DNA of 43,744 nt from assembly GCF_013283785.1 (NCBI RefSeq), contig NZ_JABCPZ010000073.1, positions 1 to 43,744 of the forward strand, in the 5' to 3' direction. Shown here in pieces: positions 17,105 through 25,416 of this stretch. The position numbers and the translations under genes are program-made. The stretch is from Nonomuraea antri (GTDB lineage Bacteria > Actinomycetota > Actinomycetes > Streptosporangiales > Streptosporangiaceae). Below the pieces are notes generated by a model, which was not told the origin of the DNA, made no database searches, and saw only the letters and a list, made by a program, of their open reading frames with translations. How positions within the stretch are numbered: the first letter of the stretch is position 1; every line of letters begins with the position of its first letter.

Positions 17105-17412
17105 GTCACCAAGAATGCCCATGTTGCGGCGCCCATGGGGCCGGTGAGCTCGTCCGGTTGCACGTCGTGGATCCATACGAACCGGCTGCGGCCGTCCCCG
17201 TGTGGGACGACTTGCATTGACGCGTTGTCGTGCGACGGCTGCATGGTGCCGTCGATGACCGAGCAAACGAGCCGGCGCGGCTCATCGTCGAGCGCGACGA
17301 GCCGCTCCCGAACCATGGTTCCGTCGACGAACGTGACGATCCGGACGTCCGGTTCGTGGAGTCGGCTGTCGGTGACGAAGCCAGGTGCCATCCGGACGAG
17401 CTGCATGTCGAG
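17077..17412 (-). pseudogene. SRPBCC (START-like) domain fragment
   Basis: The middle of the frame reads MAPGFVTDSRLHEPDVRIVT, then VVRERLV-like MVRERLVALDDEPRRLVCSV, then MQPSHDNASMQVVPHGDGRS and RFVWIHDVQPDELTGPMG, which is the SRPBCC polyketide-cyclase-like core. The N-terminal strand and helices are missing upstream of 17412, where the GTGGGGCC array begins. The C-terminus departs from the family after TGPMG and runs across the start of the WYL gene. So it is broken at both ends, probably by arrival of the repeat array. Confidence 0.65.
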
Positions 17413-17725
17413 GCGTCGGCCTATCCGGGGGTGGTGGTACGGACATTTGCTGGCCCCACTTTTGGCTGTGGGCCGGCCCCACCCCTTGATCGCCGGAAGT
17501 TGGGGGCACGAGATTGGGCCCCACCCGGCTGCTCCCTGTCGTAGCTGCTTGAAGCCTTCGCCGGCCATGGCGGGTGGGGCCAGAACTGACCCGAACTCTG
17601 GAACGTCCAAGATCGACATGTGGGGCCAAGAGCCGTCCAAGGTGGGGCCGGAACTCGTGCCCACAATCACTGGGGGTTTCGCGCGGCGGACCGGGCGTTC
17701 AACACCGAGAAGACACGGCAGCGGG
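17413..17725. repeat. Three-plus-three inverted array of GTGGGGCC
   Basis: GGCCCCAC occurs at 17452, 17475 and 17517; the reverse, GTGGGGCC, occurs at 17574, 17620 and 17642. The spacings mirror each other (23 and 42 bases on the left, 22 and 46 on the right). Sequence between sites is also partly conserved, so this is an imperfect inverted repeat of about 90 bases per arm. Such paired multi-site ends resemble transposon ends, but no transposase is inside. The rest of the gap shows no gene. Confidence 0.6.
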
Positions 17726-18208
17726 TCAGCTCACCCCGCCCACGATGGCCTTGCCCTCTCGTGCCGCCGCCGCGTAGAACGGCCCGAGGTCCTCAAACCC
17801 CTCATAGGCGCCATCCGCCGCGTCCCGTCGAGCGCCGCCGAATCCCCACCCCTCGCCTATCAGGCCCTGCGCGATCGCCGTCACCTGGCCGGGATCGAGG
17901 ACGAACGCCGGGCCGTAGCCGAACTCGTAGCCCTCCACGTCGTTCGCACCGGTCTCGCCGGTCGCCGCCGCGAGCCAGGGATAACACTCCCGCCACTGCG
18001 CACTCTCATGCTCGGCCTCGGCTCTGCCCTGTGCGATGGCATCGAGGGTTCGGTAGTCCTCTGCGAACACATCGGCTTCATGATGGACGCCGACGGGCGC
18101 CCGCCCGTCGTCGAAGAAGATCGCGCCGATCAGGTCGGGGTTCGCCCGAACGGATTCCAGCAGCTCGACATCGATCTTCGCCAGGTTCAACCACATCGAC
18201 ACGATCAT
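17726..18208 (-). CDS. DUF1877 family protein
   Basis: A 160-residue protein from ATG 18208; a second Met at residue 5 (MWLNLAKIDVELLESVRANP) is an equally good start. It has the DUF1877 layout: FFDDGRAPVGVHHEADVFAE, DYRTLDAIAQGRAEAEHESA, YEFGYGPAFVLDPGQVTAIA and the C-terminal FYAAAAREGKAIVGGVS. These small soluble proteins often occur as orphan immunity- or stress-like genes in actinomycetes; no biochemical role is established. The frame is intact. Confidence 0.85.
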   Translation of the reverse strand: MIVSMWLNLAKIDVELLESVRANPDLIGAIFFDDGRAPVGVHHEADVFAEDYRTLDAIAQGRAEAEHESAQWRECYPWLAAATGETGANDVEGYEFGYGPAFVLDPGQVTAIAQGLIGEGWGFGGARRDAADGAYEGFEDLGPFYAAAAREGKAIVGGVS

Positions 18209-18381
18209 GGATGATAGCCGTGCCGGTCGAGGTCGAGATACGCCTGGCGGGGCTGATCCCGGCCAGCACCACACGGAGCTGATGGACCGTGGGCGCGTCT
18301 GCGGACACAGTGCGGATTCTTGCCGATCTCGCTGGCCATGGGCTTACATATCGCCAAAGCTGCATCGCCCTCGGAAATTCT

Positions 18382-18478
18382 CAGCGGATAACAGACATTA
18401 TCCGCTGGGAGCGCCAGCATCTCAGCGGATAACGCCGTCGCCGTGCCCGTGGAGGCCGGGGCGAAACTCAGCGGATAA
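18382..18478. repeat. Palindrome plus two half-sites of CAGCGGATAA
   Basis: CAGCGGATAA (18382-18391), a six-base spacer CAGACA and TTATCCGCTG (18398-18407) form a perfect inverted repeat. Two further direct copies of CAGCGGATAA lie at 18423-18432 and 18469-18478, the last eight bases before the GTG of the next gene. The 10-6-10 layout is that of a tyrosine-recombinase crossover site, but an operator is also possible. Confidence 0.75.
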
Positions 18479-18486
18479 CAAGGACG

Positions 18487-19125
18487 GTGGCGAGCGTGGA
18501 GACACCCGAGGGCCGGACCGGCCGACCAGAGATCGATCAGTGGCTTGACCACGCCGACGCTCAACAGCGGGCCCTGGCCGAGCTCGAGGTGGTCAGCCGA
18601 GCCGAGAACCTCGTTGGCCGCGCCCTGCACACCGACCTGGCCGCCGAGCACAAGGCCCTGCACGAGCGGGTTTCGGCCGCCGACAACGCCCTGCAAGCCG
18701 CCAAGCAGAGCCGCGACGAGGCGGCGATCGCCACCGCCCGCACCGCGTACGACGCGGCCTACACCGAGTTCGACCGGCGCGGACGCATCCTGATCGCCGA
18801 GTCCATGCGCCTGCTGGACGCCGGGCTGGAGCGCAGCGGCCAGCTCCTGCACCAGATGGGCGATGCCTGGAGCGCCGAAGCTACCGCGCGCGACGCCCTT
18901 GCCGGTCGACCGTCGGCACCTGGGCGGGAGGCAGAGACGATCGTGGACGAGCCCGCACGACCCTACCCAGTGGAATGGATCACCAGGGGGCTACCGCCTC
19001 TTATGGATGGGGTCGACGACTGGGCCGCCCGCGACGCCTACCTCGCCGACGGGCACGCCGACGTCGACCGTGACGACACCGCTCCCGACGACGAAGGGCA
19101 CGAGCCGGAGGCGAACGGCCGATGA
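18487..19125 (+). CDS. Helical hypothetical protein coupled to the recombinase relic
   Basis: GTG 18487 follows AAGGA closely. The 212-residue protein is largely alpha-helical, with coiled-coil-like stretches (LAAEHKALHERVSAADNALQ, then AAKQSRDEAAIATARTAYDA) and an acidic C-terminal tail (VDRDDTAPDDEGHEPEANGR). Its TGA overlaps the ATG of the recombinase relic (ATGA), so the two were translated together. I recognise no family; the coupling suggests an accessory or directionality factor for the recombinase. The frame is intact although its partner is ruined. Confidence 0.65.
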   Translation: MASVETPEGRTGRPEIDQWLDHADAQQRALAELEVVSRAENLVGRALHTDLAAEHKALHERVSAADNALQAAKQSRDEAAIATARTAYDAAYTEFDRRGRILIAESMRLLDAGLERSGQLLHQMGDAWSAEATARDALAGRPSAPGREAETIVDEPARPYPVEWITRGLPPLMDGVDDWAARDAYLADGHADVDRDDTAPDDEGHEPEANGR

Positions 19126-19918
19126 GCGCCGAGGTCGTCGCGCTGCGCCCCGATGCCGGCGACATCGCTTCCGCCGCCGGCCGGGCGCTGGCCGCCCTGC
19201 ACCGTCACCTCGACCGGTGCAAGCTGTCGGCCAACACGGTCAAGGCCTACAAGCGGCAGGCCGCCACTTACGTGTCGTGGCTGACCGGTCCCGGTATCGA
19301 GCACGACGATGCCTTCGCCGACGTTACCGTCCCCAAACCTGGCGAGCCCGACGCCCTCACCACCACCGAGCAGGGTGCCGTCGAACGCGCCGCCGCCCGC
19401 CGCAGTGCCCCGCGGGGCGGCGATCATCGCAGTCCTGCTGTATGCCGGAGCCCGCGAGGAGGAGTGCGCACGGCTGGAGGTCGACGATGTCGCGATCATC
19501 GCCCGCACCGGCACTCCGCCTGCACGGCAAGGGCGACCAAGTCCGCACAGTCCCGATCCCACCGACCGCACGGGCCCGCATTACTGCATGGCTCGACATC
19601 CGCGGCCGCCAACCCGGCCTGCTGTGGACCGGCCAGCGCGGAGCCCTGACCATCTCCGGGATCGTCCAGGTCGTGCTGGCCGTCGGCGCTGACGCCAAGC
19701 TCCCTGGCCTGCGCCCCCACCGGCTCCGCCATACCTACGCCACCCGGCTGCGAAGGCGGTGCCGACGTCGCTCAGGTCCAGGCCCTCCTCGGCCACCCCG
19801 CCCTCGCCACCTCGGCTCGGTATTTCCGCGCCGGCACAGCTGAGCAGGCCGCCGTCGTCAACCGCGTCTTCGACCAGCTCTCCGCGCTCCCACAGTTTCT
19901 CCCGGTCTCGATGTCGTA
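19122..19918 (+). pseudogene. Tyrosine recombinase with multiple frameshifts
   Basis: The start is sound: LSANTVKAYKRQAATYVSWL is a SAM-like core-binding domain. About 60 residues then appear missing after DAFADV, where TVPKPGEPDALTTTEQ follows at once. A frameshift near 19418 leads to IIAVLLYAGAREEECARLEV (first catalytic Arg region). Another near 19510 leads to LRLHGKGDQVRTVPIPPTAR and PHRLRHTYATRLR. A two-base loss at 19751 (relative to the copy at 12087) then breaks the GH and Tyr region. The frame fragments are clearly one former recombinase of about 330 residues. Confidence 0.82.
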
Positions 19919-20216
19919 GCCGCCGCCCGGCGCGTGTCCGGGGACGTGCCGGGTGCCGCCGGGGCTGCGGTAGGTGATGATCGGGGCCGCCCTGGTCGAA
20001 CCATCCGGCCGGGTAGGCGCGCACGGCCTGCTCGATCCAGCGGGTCCTGGCCCGTTCGCTGGCGTCGTAGGGCAGGGACTCCAGGGCGGGCAGGGCGCGT
20101 CAGCCGGGGAAGACGTGGTCATGCGCGTCTTCCCCGGCGGTGTTCTCGCGGTTGCGTACCGGTACCTCGAAGTCGTCGCAATGCAGGCAAGCCGCCCGGT
20201 AGGTATTTATAGCCAT
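19908..20216 (-). pseudogene. DUF6349-like small protein, interrupted by an in-frame TGA
   Basis: ATG 20216 has an excellent site (GGAGGAAG, eight bases). The frame reads MAINTYRAACLHCDDFEVPV, then RNRENTAGEDAHDHVFPG, then TGA at 20102-20100. Beyond the stop, in the same frame, it continues RALPALESLPYDASERARTR and WIEQAVRAYPAGWFDQGG. After a one-base insertion near 19984 it goes on as IITYRSPGGTRHVPGHAPGG. In relatives of this actinobacterial family I expect Trp at the stop position (FPGWR). So it is either a relic, or a 38-residue CxxC peptide, or a readthrough product. It is cut at 19908 where the recombinase relic abuts. Confidence 0.62.
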
Positions 20217-20219
20217 ATG

Positions 20220-20852
20220 TCAGACTTCCTCCCGTATGTGGCATGAGTAGGCGGAGCGGGGCTTGTGGAGCAGACGGGGCAGCAGGTGGGCGGTGCCGCG
20301 GTCCCAGTACACCCACTCGATGGCGCCGCCCTTGGAACGGACGGGAGCACGCCGGTGCTCCAGGTCGAGGTCGTCGACGTTCAGGGAGAGGATCTCCGCG
20401 GCCCGGGCGGCGGTCTCGTAGAGCATCCGCCACAGTGTCTTCTCTCGCAGCGGGATGTCGTGGCGCGACAGCAGCCGGTGGATGGTGGTCCTGACGACCG
20501 CTCGGGTCTCATCCGCGCTTTCCTTGCGGCCTTCGGCCTCGGCCGGGACCAACGGGGCGGCCCAGTGCTTCTTGGCCTGGCACCAGGTGAGCCAGGAGGT
20601 GATGGCGGCGCGGTTGCGGTTCCAGGTCGCCGGCGCGCATCGGCTTCACAGCTCGGCGAGCGCGGCGCCGATCTCGGCGTCGGTGACCTCGGCGAGCGGC
20701 CGGTCGCGGCCGAGCAGTGCGATGGTGCGGTCGACGGCGGAGGCGTAGGCGCGGTGGGTGTTGGGGTTAGCCGTGCGCGGGGTGGCCAGGAAGGCGTCGG
20801 TGAGCGTGACGCGCCCGCCGCGAAGGGCGGTGATCTTCGGCGCGGCGCTCAT
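20220..20852 (-). pseudogene. Tyrosine recombinase relic with conserved in-frame TGA
   Basis: ATG 20852 opens a frame reading NTHRAYASAVDRTIALLGRD then EVTDAEIGAALAEL and TGA (20648-20646). In the same frame after the stop come APATWNRNRAAITSWLTWCQ, then LSRHDIPLREKTLWRMLYET, then AAEILSLNVDDLDLEHRRAP with the first catalytic Arg-equivalent region, ending abruptly near 20262. HxxR and Tyr motifs are lost. The relic at 37313 has the same architecture and a TGA at the same codon. About 28 bases upstream of 20852 begins a block shared with the 37313 locus. Confidence 0.78.
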
Positions 20853-20960
20853 GCCGCCCGCTGTAAGAGGCCTGCGGCGATGTACCGGATAGCGTGCCGG
20901 AGTCGCGCACCGTCCCGACGAAAGGTTCCCCTGGTCGCCGCACGGCCATGATCGCTCATG

Positions 20961-20987
20961 TACGGGATAAGAGGCCGTTATCACCTG
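20961..20987. repeat. Lox/dif-like imperfect palindrome upstream of recombinase relic
   Basis: TACGGGATAA, spacer GAGGCCG, TTATCACCTG: arms agree at seven of ten positions, with perfect inner GATAA/TTATC. It lies 109 bases upstream of ATG 20852 and shares the flanking CGTACATG with the palindrome at 37177-37209. Confidence 0.6.
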
Positions 20988-21264
20988 CAGCCAACGCTCT
21001 CGGCAGCGGGGCGTGTTGTGATGCGCGATCAGGTAGGTGATGCAGCTCGCAGCGATGTGCGTGGCTGGTTCAGCTGATGGTCCGGTTGAGAACCTCGGGG
21101 GCACTCACGATGGACGAGCGGCTCCGGGCGCATGCCCGGTTAGCAGCTCGTTCGGTACGCAGGACCAGGCGGCATGTACCGCTTCCATTCCTCCCGAGTA
21201 AAGGAACGCCCCACCTGATCACATGGAAATTCCGAGGTATCGACGAGATGACCCAGCTGTCGTG

Positions 21265-21510
21265 GCGGACGACCGGCCAGTCGATGTCGGTGTCGGCGGT
21301 CGTGTCGATGTAGTTGGTGAAGACGTTCAGAGCCACGTTCGCGACGACCTCGGCGATCTCACCGTCGGACAGACCCTCCTCCCGAGCGGCCTTCAGATCG
21401 GCATCGCTGACGCCGCCACGGTCACTAACCACCGCGGTGGCGAAGGCCGGTGCCGCCTGCGCCCTGGCGTCCGAGGACCGGCCGGCGCGGGCAGGCCGGC
21501 TACACATCAT
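21265..21510 (-). pseudogene. Carboxymuconolactone decarboxylase (AhpD-like) fragment
   Basis: The frame contains RAGRSSDARAQAAPAFATAV, VSDADLKAAREEGLSDGEIA and EVVANVALNVFTNYIDTTAD followed by IDWPVV, the C-terminal half of an AhpD/CMD-family protein. The upstream half with the CxxC active site is missing, and downstream of 21265 the frame runs into unrelated residues. It is not expected to be functional. Confidence 0.7.
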
Positions 21511-21532
21511 GCGCCACTTGCGACAAGCCGAG

Positions 21533-21562
21533 AGCCCCGCTCAGCGATTCCTGAGCGGGGCT
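21533..21562 (-). terminator. Hairpin terminator after the membrane protein gene
   Basis: AGCCCCGCTCAG (21533-21544), a six-base loop and CTGAGCGGGGCT (21551-21562) form a perfect 12-base stem 22 bases beyond the stop of the leftward membrane gene. Confidence 0.85.
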
Positions 21563-21583
21563 TGTCGGATATGGGTCGATGGT

Positions 21584-22138
21584 TCACTTGCGCCCGGACG
21601 GCAGGAGCATCAGGACGATCACGACCAGCGATGCCGCCACGGTGAAGGCGCCACGGCCGTCGGTGATGGTCAGCAGCCAGGCCGGATAGGCGCCGTAGGC
21701 CGCGTCGATCACCGCCTGCGCGTCGGCGCCTCCGCCCAGCAGCGACTGCAGGTACTGCACCTGCGATGACTGGCTGAAGAGGATGAGGACGTCCATGATC
21801 ACGAAGAGCGGCTGGAAGATGAAGGTGAGGATACGGCCGGCGCGCTTGCCCGCCAGGTTGAGGCAGGCCAGGAGCACGGCGATCGCGGCGGTCGCGACCG
21901 GGATCACCAGGGCGGTGCCGCTTTCGTCGAAACGAATGCCCTTGTCGGCCAGGATCGTGGGCGACAAGCCCTGCCCGGCCAGTTCGGCCTCGGCGGCGGC
22001 CTGCACGTCGGCTCCGAAGATCAGGCCGGCGACCGGGACGATCAGGTAGGCCAGGGCGAAGAGGAATTGCAGGGCGACGGCGACGTTGACGGTGCGGGTG
22101 CGGGTGCGGATGTCGGCGCGAACTTCAGTGGTGGTCAT
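21584..22138 (-). CDS. Four-helix membrane protein, likely co-regulated with the exporter
   Basis: ATG 22138 starts a 184-residue protein (MTTTEVRADIRTRTRTVNVA). It has four hydrophobic helices: VALQFLFALAYLIVPVAGLI, VIPVATAAIAVLLACLNLAG, ILTFIFQPLFVIMDVLILFS and a C-terminal AASLVVIVLMLLPSGRK; an outer loop lies between helices one and two. No enzymatic motif is seen. It is divergent from the BTAD regulator and its upstream region carries the same motif block as the DrrAB-like operon, so it may serve the same export or resistance function. Confidence 0.8.
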   Translation of the reverse strand: MTTTEVRADIRTRTRTVNVAVALQFLFALAYLIVPVAGLIFGADVQAAAEAELAGQGLSPTILADKGIRFDESGTALVIPVATAAIAVLLACLNLAGKRAGRILTFIFQPLFVIMDVLILFSQSSQVQYLQSLLGGGADAQAVIDAAYGAYPAWLLTITDGRGAFTVAASLVVIVLMLLPSGRK

Positions 22139-22159
22139 GCCGTAGACGATGGTGGGATG

Positions 22160-22202
22160 CGCTGATGCGGTCCTGTCACGACGCAGACAGCCTCCGTCAG
22201 CG
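22160..22202 (-). promoter_or_regulatory. Candidate operator shared with the exporter operon
   Basis: CGCTGAT (22160-22166), GACGCAGACAG (22180-22190) and CGTCAGCG (22195-22202) occur in this order 22-64 bases before ATG 22138. The same three elements in the same order precede the exporter operon at 27210-27252. CGCTGA and TCAGCG are inverted with respect to each other. Confidence 0.65.
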
Positions 22203-22268
22203 CTCATCAGTGGGCCGAAATGTGGACTGTAGTGGCCGGAATTGATCCGCATTTGAGAAGCTTTGGAC

Positions 22269-25200
22269 GTGCACATTGTCTTGCTGGGTCCGGTTGAGGC
22301 TACTGCCATGGACGGGAAGCCGGTCGAAATCGGTGGCACCCGCCTGCGCATGTTGCTGGCCCGGCTCGCGCTCGCGTCCGGCCGCCCGGTGGCGGTGGAG
22401 TCGCTGATCGAGGATCTGTGGGATGACGAGCCGCCCGCGGGAGCGAACGCCGCGTTGCAGGGCCTCGTATCCAGGTTGCGCAAGGCGCTCGGAGAGATGG
22501 GTGCCGTCGAATTGACCGCAGGCGGCTACCGGCTGCCGGTGAACCCGCAGGCCGTGGACGCGCATCGATTCGAGGAGCTGGCCGTACGGGGCAGCCGCGA
22601 ACTGGCCGCGGGCCAGGACAGACAGGCAGCGGCACTGTTGCGGTCGGCGCTGGAGTTGTGGCGCGGCGAGGCGCTCGCGGACGTCCGCGAGGCGGCGTTC
22701 GCCCGCAATGCCGCCACCCGGCTGCACGACCTGCGTGCCGCCGTGGCGGAGGATCGGTTCGAGGCCGAGTTACGCCTGGGCAGGCATGCGGAGGTGCTGG
22801 CTGATCTCGGCGCCGCCGCCCAGGAGCATCCGCTGCGCGAGCGGCTGGCAGGACTGCGGATGCGTGCTCTGTCGGCGGCCGGGCGCCAGTCGGACGCGCT
22901 CGAGGTTTATCAGGACATTCGCGGCAGGCTGGGTGACGACCTCGGCGTCGATCCCTCCTCGGACCTGCAGCAGCTCCATCTGGCGCTGCTGCGCGGCGAA
23001 CTGGAGCGGCCGGCGGCGCGCGCGGAGGCGACTCCGAGCCGGTTGCCCGCGCGGCTGACCAGCTTCGTCGGCCGGGAGGCCGAGCTGGCCCAGGTGGCCG
23101 AGCTGCTGAGCAGCGCGCGCCTGGTCACCATTGTCGGGCCGGGCGGTGCGGGCAAGACGAGGCTCTTGCTCGAGGCGGCTTCCCTGCAGCGCGAGCGCGT
23201 GTGGTTCGTGCCGCTGGCCACGGTGAGCGAGCCTGAACGGCTGGCCGAGGCCGTCCTGAGCAGCCTCGGCCCATCGGGCAACATGTTCAACGGCGCGAAG
23301 CCGCAGCAGGTCACCCCGGTCGACAAGATCGTCGAACTGCTCGACGTCGGCGATGCCGTCCTGCTGCTGGACAACTGCGAGCACCTGGTGGAGGCCGCGG
23401 CCGAGCTTGCCGAGCAATTGCTGGTACGGCTGCCGCAGCTCAAGATCCTGGCTACCAGCAGGGAGCCGCTGGCGATCATCGGGGAGGCGCTGTGCCACCT
23501 GGGGCCGCTGGAGCTGCCGCCGTCCGACCTCGACCCGGACCCCGATCTCGCCGAGGTGGCGCGGACCGGCGCGGTGCGGCTGTTCGTGGATCGGGCGGCC
23601 AGCGTACGTCCCGGCTTCGCGCTCGACCACGACACCATCGGCGCCGTGATGCGGATTTGCCGCGGGCTGGACGGGATGCCGTTGGCGCTGGAGCTGGCCG
23701 CGGCCAAGCTGCGTCAGATGAGCGCCGCGGAGATCGCGCGGCGGCTCGACGACCGGTTCCGGCTGCTCACCTCGGGAAGCAGGACCGCCCTGCCGCGGCA
23801 GCGGACGCTGTTGGCGATGGTGGAGTGGAGCTGGGACCTGCTGGAGGAGCCGGAGCGGATACTGGCGCGCAGGTTGTCGGCTTTCCCGGGCGGTGCCGGC
23901 CTGGCGGCGCTGGAGGCCGTCTGCACGGACGAATCCCTGCCGGCGGAGGATGCCCTCGGTGTGGCGGGAGCGTTGGTGGAGAAGTCCCTCGTTCAGGAGC
24001 ACGAGGGGCGATACCGGATGCTGGAGACGGTGCGTGCCTACGCGACGGCCAGGCTCACCGAGTCGGGGGACGACATCGCCGGCCGCTTGTCCGGATATTT
24101 CCTGGCGTTCGCCGAGGAGCGTGAGCCGCTGCTGCGTACCCGGGATCAGCTGCGCGCCATCGCGGACTTCGACGCAGAATACGACAACCTGGTCTACGCG
24201 CTGCGGACCGCCATCGCCGCCCGGGACGCTCTCACGGCGTCCAGGTTCGTCCGCGCGCTGTTCTGGTACTGGGGTATCAAAGGCTTGAGCAGTCAGTTCG
24301 AAACGTTCCTCACCGAGGTGCTGGCCTTCGGCGACGAGCTGCCCGCGGACACGCTGTCCGCCTTCCAGGTGGTGCGGGGCGTGGCCGCCGAGGCACACAC
24401 TCCTTCACGGCCGGTCGCACTCGGCGAGCGGGCGCTGAGCTTTCATCCGGCTGTGCCGCTGTTCAAGCTGTCGCGGCTGGCCTCCGCCGATCAGAGCCGG
24501 GCGGAGCTGGAGCACGCGCTGAACTCCTCCGACCCGTGGACGCGGGCCAGTGCGCTGTGGGCGCAGGACTACATCAGCACCCAGCAGGGCGACATGGCGA
24601 ACTCCGCACAGAGGCAACGGGTCGCGTTGCGTGCCTTCGAGGAGGTGGGCGACCGGTGGGGCATGGTGATGTGCCTGCTGGCCATCAGCGTCGCAGAGGA
24701 CATGCGAGGCCGGTACCCGCAGGCGATCGCGGCCGCGGAACGAGCTGTGGTGATCAGCTCCGAGCTCGGCACCGAGGAGCACGTGTACGCGTCCAAGAAC
24801 CGGCTGGCGTCCGCGCGGGCGCGCAGCGGCGACCTGGCAGGCGGGCTACGCGACGTCGAGGCAGCTCATGATCAGGCACGCCGGCGCGGCCACCGACACG
24901 TGGAGGCCCGTCTTCTGAACGCCCGGGCCGCCGTTCTTCGCTGGTCCGGTTCGTACGAGCCGGCCCACCAGGCGCTCGACGAGTTGGAGGGACTCGCGCA
25001 CCGGCTGCCGATGCCCACGGAGATCGTCCATGATCTGATCGCGGGCGGTCGGGTATCCCTCCTGATCGCCGAGGGTGACAGCGCGCGGGCGCGTGAGCTG
25101 TTTCCACAGGCGTTGCGTGGAGTGTTCGCGTTCGAGAGCGCCAGCCATACGGCCACGGCGGCCGAGTGGCTGGGCAGGCTCCTCGCTCTGGAGGGCGACG

Positions 25201-25412
25201 CGGAAGGCGCGGCCACGGTGCTTGGGTCGAGCCAGGTGATCCGCGGCTTGTTCGACCATGGCGACCCCGCGCTGCGCGCCGTCCTCGCCACGCTGATCGA
25301 GCAGCTTGGCGAGGACGGCTTCCACGAGGCGTTCAACAGGGGCGCGGAGATGCCGCGCCAAGACGCGATCGACCGGCTGGCCGGGCAAGCCGGTCGGCCG
25401 GTCGCGGGATGA
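22269..25412 (+). CDS. BTAD/SARP-type regulator with NB-ARC and TPR domains
   Basis: I prefer GTG 22269 (GAGAAG nine bases upstream); TTG 22263 is the alternative. About 1,047 residues. Domains in order: OmpR-like winged helix (RLRMLLARLALASGRPVAVE to about 95), BTAD helices (HRFEELAVRG to about 250, ending RGELERP), NB-ARC ATPase with Walker A GPGGAGKT near 292-299, AVLLLDNCEHLVE as Walker B, and LATSREPL and GLDGMPLALELAAAK motifs, then a long TPR-like helical C-terminus (DMRGRYPQAIAAAERAVVIS). This is the AfsR/large SARP class, which activates secondary-metabolite or transport genes. Neighbours are a membrane protein and a DrrAB exporter with a common candidate operator. Confidence 0.93.
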   Translation: MHIVLLGPVEATAMDGKPVEIGGTRLRMLLARLALASGRPVAVESLIEDLWDDEPPAGANAALQGLVSRLRKALGEMGAVELTAGGYRLPVNPQAVDAHRFEELAVRGSRELAAGQDRQAAALLRSALELWRGEALADVREAAFARNAATRLHDLRAAVAEDRFEAELRLGRHAEVLADLGAAAQEHPLRERLAGLRMRALSAAGRQSDALEVYQDIRGRLGDDLGVDPSSDLQQLHLALLRGELERPAARAEATPSRLPARLTSFVGREAELAQVAELLSSARLVTIVGPGGAGKTRLLLEAASLQRERVWFVPLATVSEPERLAEAVLSSLGPSGNMFNGAKPQQVTPVDKIVELLDVGDAVLLLDNCEHLVEAAAELAEQLLVRLPQLKILATSREPLAIIGEALCHLGPLELPPSDLDPDPDLAEVARTGAVRLFVDRAASVRPGFALDHDTIGAVMRICRGLDGMPLALELAAAKLRQMSAAEIARRLDDRFRLLTSGSRTALPRQRTLLAMVEWSWDLLEEPERILARRLSAFPGGAGLAALEAVCTDESLPAEDALGVAGALVEKSLVQEHEGRYRMLETVRAYATARLTESGDDIAGRLSGYFLAFAEEREPLLRTRDQLRAIADFDAEYDNLVYALRTAIAARDALTASRFVRALFWYWGIKGLSSQFETFLTEVLAFGDELPADTLSAFQVVRGVAAEAHTPSRPVALGERALSFHPAVPLFKLSRLASADQSRAELEHALNSSDPWTRASALWAQDYISTQQGDMANSAQRQRVALRAFEEVGDRWGMVMCLLAISVAEDMRGRYPQAIAAAERAVVISSELGTEEHVYASKNRLASARARSGDLAGGLRDVEAAHDQARRRGHRHVEARLLNARAAVLRWSGSYEPAHQALDELEGLAHRLPMPTEIVHDLIAGGRVSLLIAEGDSARARELFPQALRGVFAFESASHTATAAEWLGRLLALEGDAEGAATVLGSSQVIRGLFDHGDPALRAVLATLIEQLGEDGFHEAFNRGAEMPRQDAIDRLAGQAGRPVAG

Positions 25413-25416
25413 GAGG

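Noticed and set aside
22770..24398. Minus-strand frame of 542 codons
   Set aside because: It is the shadow of the BTAD-NB-ARC regulator, whose motifs are on the plus strand.
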